The notes under the pieces are model-generated. The model was not told the origin of the DNA, did not search any database, and saw only the letters and a list, made by a program, of their open reading frames with translations. Of a DNA stretch of 6,651 bases, positions 1 through 4,666 are shown piece by piece. Source of the DNA: Ruminococcaceae bacterium UBA6857 (GTDB taxonomy: Bacteria > Bacillota > Clostridia > Oscillospirales > Acutalibacteraceae). Numbering within the stretch: the stretch's first letter is position 1; each line of letters begins with the position of its first letter. A program made the position numbers and the translations under genes. The stretch spans positions 1 through 6,651 of the forward strand of contig DKDD01000171.1 of assembly GCA_002451715.1 (NCBI GenBank), written 5' to 3'.

Positions 1-678
1 CAAAACCTTGTTTTTTCGTTTCTTCATCTCGGTTCAGCAAGTTCTTTTCCTAAGCCGCTTTCGGCCGCAAAAGAAAAAGAGGTGCTTGAAAAAATGAAAA
101 ACGGCGATTCCAAAGCGCGAAGCGAACTCATTGAACACAATCTTCGTCTTGTTGCCCACATAATCAAAAAGTACTACTCCGCCTGTTCCGAACAGGAAGA
201 CTTAATTTCAATCGGAACCATAGGGCTTATAAAAGCCATTGACTCATTTAAACCCGAAAAAGGGATCCGCCTTGCAACCTATGCGGCACGCTGCGTTGAA
301 AACGAAGTTTTGATGCATTTTCGCCAGAACAAGAAGAACGCCGGTGTAATGTCGATAAACGAACCGATTGACACCGACAGCGAGGGCAATCCGCTGACGC
401 TAATTGACATCATCTATGTTGAAGACACGATAACCGACGACATTGACCTCAAGCAAAAAACAAAAAAGCTTTATGAATTTATCAATGCGCTTGAAGACGA
501 CCGCGAACGCGAAATAATTATCGAACGCTACGGGCTGAACGGCGAACGCTGTCTTGCTCAGCGTGAAGTTGCAAAAAAACTTTCGATTTCGCGCTCATAC
601 GTTTCGAGAATTGAAAAAAAGGCGATTGAAAACCTCAGAGTGATGTTTGAAAAAAGCGGGCGGCAAAAAACAGACTGA
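1..678 (+). CDS. sigK: RNA polymerase sporulation sigma factor SigK (5' end outside window)
   Basis: Sigma-70 family factor which in endospore formers directs late mother-cell transcription (coat, cortex maturation, lysis). The frame is open from base 1, giving 225 visible residues. A GTG at 82 is the first start-like codon, but the 27 upstream codons encode SigK-like sequence: a hydrophobic stretch (NLVFSFLHL), then SSFPKPLS, matching the FPQPLS segment of Bacillus subtilis SigK. The real start is therefore off-window. Visible residue numbers: LIEHNLRLVAHI at about 43-54, region 2 with DLISIGTIGLIKAIDSF (67-83) and ATYAARCVENE (92-102), and region 4 helix-turn-helix with REVAKKLSISRSYVSRIEKK (188-207). 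B. subtilis pro-SigK has about 241 residues, so only some 10-20 seem missing. The frame is unbroken, with no sign of a skin-type insertion in the visible part. The hydrophobic N-terminus suggests a membrane-tethered pro-sequence, though some clostridial SigK proteins lack one. Identity is confident; the pro-sequence is inferred. Confidence 0.93.
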   Translation, partial: QNLVFSFLHLGSASSFPKPLSAAKEKEVLEKMKNGDSKARSELIEHNLRLVAHIIKKYYSACSEQEDLISIGTIGLIKAIDSFKPEKGIRLATYAARCVENEVLMHFRQNKKNAGVMSINEPIDTDSEGNPLTLIDIIYVEDTITDDIDLKQKTKKLYEFINALEDDREREIIIERYGLNGERCLAQREVAKKLSISRSYVSRIEKKAIENLRVMFEKSGRQKTD

Positions 679-686
679 TTTTTTGC
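663..686 (+). terminator. Weak AT-rich hairpin overlapping the sigK stop codon
   Basis: An 8-bp inverted repeat, GCAAAAAA (663-670) and TTTTTTGC (679-686), flanks an 8-base loop that contains the TGA stop. The 3' arm provides a run of six T. The stem has only two G:C pairs, so it would be a poor intrinsic terminator. It is the only hairpin I see just after sigK. Transcription may simply read on into the next gene. Confidence 0.22.
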
Positions 687-743
687 GTCTTACATCCTTT
701 TTCACCGAACAAAGCCGAAAATTAAGGTAATCTTAAAACAATT

Positions 744-802
744 GTAATATAGAGTCGATTAAGTAATATTGACTTTTTTGCTTATAACGGGTAATATATT
801 AC
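744..802. promoter_or_regulatory. Possible operator: three GTAATAT copies, the last within a perfect palindrome
   Basis: GTAATAT occurs at 744-750, 763-769 and 791-797. The last copy is part of a perfect 12-bp palindrome, GTAATATATTAC (791-802), lying over the -10 box of the proposed promoter. A regulator bound there would block RNA polymerase. The region is very AT-rich, so chance recurrence is a serious alternative. Confidence 0.25.
769..797 (+). promoter_or_regulatory. Sigma-A-like promoter of the zinc-ribbon/PASTA pseudokinase gene
   Basis: The -35 box TTGACT (769-774, five of six consensus bases) is followed by a 17-base spacer and TAATAT (792-797, four of six). TATATT at 795-800 fits the -10 consensus better but would need a 20-base spacer. 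Transcription would start near 804 and leave a leader of about 64 bases before the GTG at 868. The gene may thus be transcribed independently of sigK. An overlapping CATATTGTA (802-810) resembles a mother-cell sigma -10 element but lacks a clear partner. Confidence 0.55.
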
Positions 803-817
803 ATATTGTATTTAAGT

Positions 818-844
818 GTGCAAAAGCGATTTTTGAGCTTGCAC
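818..844 (+). promoter_or_regulatory. Leader hairpin upstream of the pseudokinase gene
   Basis: GTGC (818-821) pairs with GCAC (841-844) and AAGC (824-827) pairs with GCTT (837-840), with a two-base AA bulge and a nine-base loop. The stem is followed by GTTTTT (845-850) and then by the ribosome binding site at 854. The shape is that of a small attenuator or a stabilising 5' hairpin. Only five T follow it and no alternative pairing partner is evident, so termination would be weak. Confidence 0.35.
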
Positions 845-853
845 GTTTTTGAC

Positions 854-860
854 GGAGGTG
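854..860 (+). promoter_or_regulatory. Ribosome binding site fixing the GTG start at 868
   Basis: GGAGGTG lies seven bases before GTG 868-870. This is near-perfect complementarity to the 16S 3' end at ideal spacing, and it sets the start so that the CxxC motif of the zinc ribbon begins at residue 7. Confidence 0.85.
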
Positions 861-867
861 TTATTCG

Positions 868-2610
868 GTGGATTTTCAAAATCTTTGTCTCGGCTGTATG
901 CACGAGCTTCCGCTTGGGGCAGAAGTTTGCCCGAATTGTTCAAAAAGCACAAGAGAACCGCAGCACGCACCCCTGCTTGCAAAAAGATTTGTTCTTGACG
1001 AAAGATATCTTATCGGTCTGTGCCTTTCTTCATCGCCCGACTCGGTTGTTTATTCGGGTCTCGACCTCAAAAGCGGCCGAAGAGTTTCAATCTGTGAATT
1101 TCTTCCGAAAAATCTCATCGTCCGCGGCGAGGGCGAATCGCGCGTTCGAATCCGCGTCGGCTATGACCCAATGTACACCGCGTGTATTCAAAGCTTTGCA
1201 ACACTTTGGAAAACTCTCGGCTCGCTGAACGGCATGACCGCGCTTCCGCGAATAAAAGAAGTTTTTTCCGCAAATTCAACGGCCTATGCCGTTTTTGAAA
1301 CGGTTGAATGTATCTCGCTTGAAGAATACTTCAAATCGTCAGAGAAAAAGCTTGATTGGCCGCGAATCAAAACCGTTTTTAAACCTGTGCTTGAAGCTTT
1401 GAAAGCTTTGGGTTCGCGCGGAATTGTTCACGCCGCCGTTTCACCGTCAACCGTTCTTGTCGGCGCAGACGGAAAACTTCATCTTTCGGGCCCCTCGATT
1501 TCGCAGACAAAATCGGATGTGATTGAGCTTCGTGCTCCGTCCGCAGTCGGATACTCCCCTCTTGAACTTTCCGACCGCAGACTCAGAATCGGAACTTATA
1601 CCGATGTTTATTCCGTCATGGCAGTGATGTACACCGTACTGACCGGTTTGAAGCCGCAAAATGCCGCCGACCGCGCGGTCAACGATATGATGGTTATTCC
1701 ATATGAAATTGCAAAAGACCTTGACAAAAAAACGATTGAAACGATTCTTTCGGCGCTTCAAGTCTATCCCGAAGCAAGAATAAAAACCGTTGACGAGCTT
1801 TATTCGCTCCTTTATCAGTCTCCGGTTCAGTCAGGCATACTTCCCGTTCAAAATTTGCCGAAGCCGCAACCCGTACCGCCAAAAGAAGCGGACAAGCCGA
1901 AAGCAGAAGAAAAGCCGGAAGAGACAAAACCTGCTGCGGCAGAAACTCACGAAGAGTCCGGTTCGGCGCTGACTTTCAAAATTGTTGTTGCCGCGCTGCT
2001 GATTGCCGCAATGGTTTTTGTGACGGCATATTCCACATTGCTATACAGATATTTTGATGTTCCGTTTCTTGACAAAGCCCTTTCTGCAATGACGTTTTTG
2101 CCCATGAACGGCGAAACAAAAGAGCACACAACAAAGCCGAAAACAACGAAAAGCGAAAGTTCATCTTCAACCAAGGCGGCAAAAAACGTTGTTGTTGCAA
2201 ATTTTACCCAGCTGACTTACCGCGACATTTTGAGCAACGAAACGTTCAACAAAAACTTCAAAATCGAATTCACTTTTGAGCCGAGCAACGAGGTTGAAAA
2301 AAACTCGATTATTTCGCAAAGCATACCTGCCGGTGAAAGCGTTCCGCAGGGTACGCAGATTACGATCGTTGTCAGCAGCGGAAAGCCGTATGTAGTTCTT
2401 CGAGACGTTATGGGAATGAAATATGAGGACGCGTATGACCTTTTGACAAAAGACGGTTTTAAGGTTCAAAAAGTACTTATCAAAAACAACGGAACAAGGG
2501 TTGCCGGAACGGTATACACAATGTCGCTTGTTGCGGGGCTTGAATTTGAAAAAGGCACAACCGTTACCCTATCGGTCTGGGACGAAGCAAAAACAAAAAA
2601 GAGCAATTAA
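868..2610 (+). CDS. Membrane pseudokinase with N-terminal zinc ribbon and two C-terminal PASTA domains
   Basis: 580 residues, GTG start. Order of parts: zinc ribbon with C7xxC10 and C21xxC24; a Ser/Thr kinase-like fold at about 40-316; a Pro/Lys/Glu-rich linker at 321-366; one membrane span at about 370-393; a Thr/Ser/Lys-rich stalk at 415-438; and two PASTA-like repeats at about 440-503 and 506-572. The kinase fold aligns with the bacterial PrkC/Stk class (GYSPLEL at 228-234, TDVYSVMAVMYTVLTG at 245-260, YPEARIKTVDEL at 300-311). Its active-site motifs are gone: the glycine loop reads SSSPDSVVY (53-61), VAIK reads VSIC (Cys76 for Lys), HRD reads HAA (188-190), the following Asn is Thr195, and DFG reads LSG (206-208). 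Catalysis is therefore very unlikely. PASTA domains in related kinases bind peptidoglycan or muropeptides, so an envelope-sensing scaffold is inferred, with the fold inside and PASTA outside the cell. It lies downstream of sigK and converges with the BY-kinase operon. No PP2C phosphatase partner is visible. Confidence 0.88.
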   Translation: MDFQNLCLGCMHELPLGAEVCPNCSKSTREPQHAPLLAKRFVLDERYLIGLCLSSSPDSVVYSGLDLKSGRRVSICEFLPKNLIVRGEGESRVRIRVGYDPMYTACIQSFATLWKTLGSLNGMTALPRIKEVFSANSTAYAVFETVECISLEEYFKSSEKKLDWPRIKTVFKPVLEALKALGSRGIVHAAVSPSTVLVGADGKLHLSGPSISQTKSDVIELRAPSAVGYSPLELSDRRLRIGTYTDVYSVMAVMYTVLTGLKPQNAADRAVNDMMVIPYEIAKDLDKKTIETILSALQVYPEARIKTVDELYSLLYQSPVQSGILPVQNLPKPQPVPPKEADKPKAEEKPEETKPAAAETHEESGSALTFKIVVAALLIAAMVFVTAYSTLLYRYFDVPFLDKALSAMTFLPMNGETKEHTTKPKTTKSESSSSTKAAKNVVVANFTQLTYRDILSNETFNKNFKIEFTFEPSNEVEKNSIISQSIPAGESVPQGTQITIVVSSGKPYVVLRDVMGMKYEDAYDLLTKDGFKVQKVLIKNNGTRVAGTVYTMSLVAGLEFEKGTTVTLSVWDEAKTKKSN

Positions 2611-2628
2611 CCCTTTTCAAAAAAGCAA

Positions 2629-2672
2629 AAAGCTGTAGCTCACAGAACACTGTGAATTACAGCTTTATTTTT
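2629..2672. terminator. Bidirectional intrinsic terminator between convergent operons
   Basis: A long hairpin: AAAGCTGTA (2629-2637) pairs with TACAGCTTT (2658-2666), and after a 2x2 internal loop TCACAG (2640-2645) pairs with CTGTGA (2650-2655) around an AACA loop. On the + strand it is followed by ATTTTT (2667-2672). On the minus strand it is followed by T-rich sequence (complement of 2619-2628). It sits 18 bases after the pseudokinase stop and 14 bases past the stop of the small minus-strand gene, so it can end transcription from both sides. Confidence 0.85.
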
Positions 2673-2680
2673 GGGCAAAA

Positions 2681-2989
2681 TTATCTTTTGCTTTCGATCC
2701 ACGCTTTTATCACGGGAAGACTGTTTTCTTCCGCTTCAAAAGTTTCGGCTTCATATTCGTCTTCCGTCCGCGCGGAAAAGCATTTTGTTCCGCGATAGAC
2801 GGCAGCTTTGATATATTCGTTTCCGTCTTCGGTTTTTTCAATAAAGATTGCGTAATTAAAAAGGTCGTTTGAAAAGCAGCCTTTTTGCGGATCGGTTCCG
2901 AGCGAACCGAAATATTTGTTATAGGTTCCGCCGATTCTTGAACCGCCGATGAGCCAATCAAGGCGCGGAACGATCACTTCGTTATCCAT
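2681..2989 (-). CDS. Small cytosolic protein of unknown function, last gene of the BY-kinase operon
   Basis: 102 residues from ATG at 2989. I do not recognise a family. A GTG at 2995 overlaps the preceding stop, but AGGAG (2998-3002) is only two bases from it and eight bases from the ATG, so ATG is preferred. The protein begins MDNEVIVPRLDWLIGGSRIG, followed by a Gly/Asn/Tyr-rich stretch (GTYNKYFGSLGTDP), a segment with alternating hydrophobics typical of beta strands (NYAIFIEK, YIKAAVYRG), an acidic stretch (TEDEYEAETFEAEE) and a C-terminal VIKAWIESKR helix. There is no signal peptide or membrane span, and two cysteines without a metal motif. It starts two bases after the upstream BY-kinase stop, so translational coupling is likely. 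Being the last gene before the terminator, it could be an accessory of the kinase or an unrelated passenger. That the gene is real is supported by its own RBS, position and terminator. Confidence 0.75.
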   Translation of the reverse strand: MDNEVIVPRLDWLIGGSRIGGTYNKYFGSLGTDPQKGCFSNDLFNYAIFIEKTEDGNEYIKAAVYRGTKCFSARTEDEYEAETFEAEENSLPVIKAWIESKR

Positions 2990-2991
2990 GT

Positions 2992-4629
2992 TCACTTCTC
3001 CTTTTTGTCTGTGATGTTTTCGGTCACGCGCTTTCCGCCGGAAGAATAACCGTAGCCGTAATCATAATTTCCGTAGCCATAGCCGCGCCCCGTTCTTTTT
3101 GAGCCGTAACCGCCGTAGCCATAGCCTGTTTTTCCGCCGTAATAACCGTACTTTTTGTTTCCGTAATAGCCGTATCTTTTGCCGTAGTAACCGTATTTTC
3201 CGCTATAGCCGTATGAGTAATAATTACCCTTATAACCGGAAAATCCGGTTTTGACCGCGTTGAAAGCAACGCCGATCACGCTTGCGTTGAGGTCATATAC
3301 ATATCGAAGCGAACGGCGGATTTTTGAAACCGGAATGCCGTCCTGCTTGATTACGAAAAGCGTTTTGTCTGAAAGATTGATAATCTGCGCCGCGTCGGAA
3401 ACAACTCCGCACGGCGGAACGTCAACAACAACATAATCATAGCTTTCGCGAAGATAATCAAAAAGACGAAAAAGCGGTTCATTAGGGATTTTTTTGAACT
3501 TTTTTGTTCCGGCAAAATAAATGTGAAGATTTTCCGTTTCGCATTTGACGGCAAGGTTTTCAAGAATACAGTCGCCGTTTATATAATCGGTGATTCCTCG
3601 GTCAAGAAGCGTTATACCAAGATATTTTTGAATGCTTTTTCTTGCAAAATCGGCGTCAACAACGGCAACCTTTTTTCCGCTGTTTGCAATTGCAAGCGCA
3701 AGATTATATGAAACTGTTGTCTTGCCCTCGCCCGGGAAAGAGCTTGTTACGGCAAGCACTGTTTTTTCCTCTTCGTCAAGCCGTTTCACAACGCGGCGCT
3801 TAAGATAGCGAAAGCTTTCCGAAAAGTCGGCATTGCGTTCGGAAATCGTGACAAAGCCTGCCGAACGTTTGCCGCGTTTTTTGACGTCTACCCAAGGAAT
3901 TTCTCCGAGGCATTTTTGGTTGAGGCGTTCTTTTATATCGTCCTTTTTTCGAACCGTCTTTTTTGAAAAAGCGTAAAGGGCAAAAATAAGGCACGAAATA
4001 AGCACACCGGCAAAAGAGGCAACGGCAACTTCCTTTTTATATGAAAAAACGGTATACGGTTTTTCGGGATACTGCGCCGGAGAGTAGATCGACATTGAAG
4101 TTTCGCCGAGAACGTACTGCGCAAGGCGCGGATAGTTTTCAATCACGGCGCAAAGAATGTTATACGCGTCTTCGGGCGAAGTACTTGTTACGGTAATTGT
4201 GAAAAGCGGAGCATTTGCAACGTCGTTGCTTGCGGAAATTGTTCCGTTGAGTCCGCTCACACCGAGCCGTTCGGTAAGGATCTGCTTCATTGTTGCGCTG
4301 TTGATAATATAGCCGAACGTTTTTGAAAGCTGTTCGGCAAGAGCCGAATTGTAATACGAAGAATATGACGACGCGCCGGAAGCGCCCGAACTTGAACCGA
4401 CGGTTGAAATTGAAAACGAAGCCTGCGCCATATACTGCGGAACATAATTTTTCTTGCAGTTATAAAAAGCAAAAAGCGAAAGCGCCGTGATGATGAGCAC
4501 GGCAAGCCACCAAAGCTTTTTGAACCCTTTCCAAAAATCAACGGCAAGAACGTCAAGTTTTATAAGGTCACCGAAATAAAGCCCGTCCTGTTTTTCCGTA
4601 CTTTCGGATATTTCTTCTTTTTCTTCCAC
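2992..4629 (-). CDS. Wzz-BY-kinase fusion (polysaccharide co-polymerase / tyrosine autokinase) with long Tyr/Gly-rich tail
   Basis: 545 residues, GTG start at 4629 preceded by AAAGGGGTGA (4637-4646) at seven bases. Wzc-type protein controlling chain length and export of exopolysaccharide or capsule. Layout: short cytosolic N-terminus, membrane span 1 at about 39-56, extracytoplasmic Wzz-like region at 60-195 with a Ser/Gly/Tyr-rich patch (78-94), Pro-containing segment PAQYPEKPY (184-192), membrane span 2 at about 200-221, then the cytosolic kinase. Kinase motifs: ESFRYLKRR (271-279, close to the EX2RX2R oligomerisation motif), Walker A SSFPGEGKTT (296-305, Lys303), Walker A' VAVVDADFAR (321-330), Walker B YDYVVVDVPP (397-406). 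The tail from Y466 to Y528 holds 23 tyrosines in 63 residues, partly as KYGYYG repeats, and then ends in a charged stretch. Such tails are the autophosphorylation sites in this family. Many Gram-positive systems split these two modules into separate proteins; here they are one chain. It follows a paralogue after 37 bases. Confidence 0.93.
   Translation of the reverse strand: MEEKEEISESTEKQDGLYFGDLIKLDVLAVDFWKGFKKLWWLAVLIITALSLFAFYNCKKNYVPQYMAQASFSISTVGSSSGASGASSYSSYYNSALAEQLSKTFGYIINSATMKQILTERLGVSGLNGTISASNDVANAPLFTITVTSTSPEDAYNILCAVIENYPRLAQYVLGETSMSIYSPAQYPEKPYTVFSYKKEVAVASFAGVLISCLIFALYAFSKKTVRKKDDIKERLNQKCLGEIPWVDVKKRGKRSAGFVTISERNADFSESFRYLKRRVVKRLDEEEKTVLAVTSSFPGEGKTTVSYNLALAIANSGKKVAVVDADFARKSIQKYLGITLLDRGITDYINGDCILENLAVKCETENLHIYFAGTKKFKKIPNEPLFRLFDYLRESYDYVVVDVPPCGVVSDAAQIINLSDKTLFVIKQDGIPVSKIRRSLRYVYDLNASVIGVAFNAVKTGFSGYKGNYYSYGYSGKYGYYGKRYGYYGNKKYGYYGGKTGYGYGGYGSKRTGRGYGYGNYDYGYGYSSGGKRVTENITDKKEK
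3137..3201 (-). repeat. Short tandem repeats encoding KYGYYG units in the tyrosine tail
   Basis: Three related 20-base units on the + strand start at 3137, 3161 and 3182, each of the form CCGTArTArCCGTAyTTTT with minor differences. Periods are 24 and 21 bases, i.e. eight and seven codons, so the frame is kept. On the coding strand they give the (K/R)YGYYG motifs at residues 479-498. More degenerate TAGCCGTA-like units continue on both sides (about 3046-3234). In-frame slippage could change the number of tyrosines. Confidence 0.7.
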
Positions 4630-4666
4630 TTTTGCTTCACCCCTTTGTCCGTACCGGCCGAAAAAA

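Noticed and set aside
82..84. GTG as the start codon of sigK
   Set aside because: The 27 codons upstream are in frame, open and SigK-like (SSFPKPLS segment), and no good ribosome binding site precedes the GTG at proper spacing.
806..1228. A 140-residue + strand reading frame overlapping the pseudokinase gene
   Set aside because: It lies in another frame of a well-supported gene, has no RBS or family resemblance, and shows the skewed composition of a shadow frame.
1447..2469. Several minus-strand reading frames of 74-104 residues opposite the pseudokinase
   Set aside because: They are antisense shadows without start signals, and the sense frame is strongly supported throughout.
2990..2995. 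GTG at 2995 as start of the small minus-strand protein
   Set aside because: AGGAG is only two bases from it, whereas it is eight bases from the ATG at 2989.
3046..3234. CRISPR-like or regulatory repeat array
   Set aside because: The periodic units are coding repeats of the tyrosine tail. Their spacing stays a multiple of three and there are no unique spacers between conserved repeats.
4630..4666. Terminator or promoter between the two BY-kinases
   Set aside because: The 37-base gap holds only the ribosome binding site and a four-pair CGGC/GCCG match, too weak to be a terminator.
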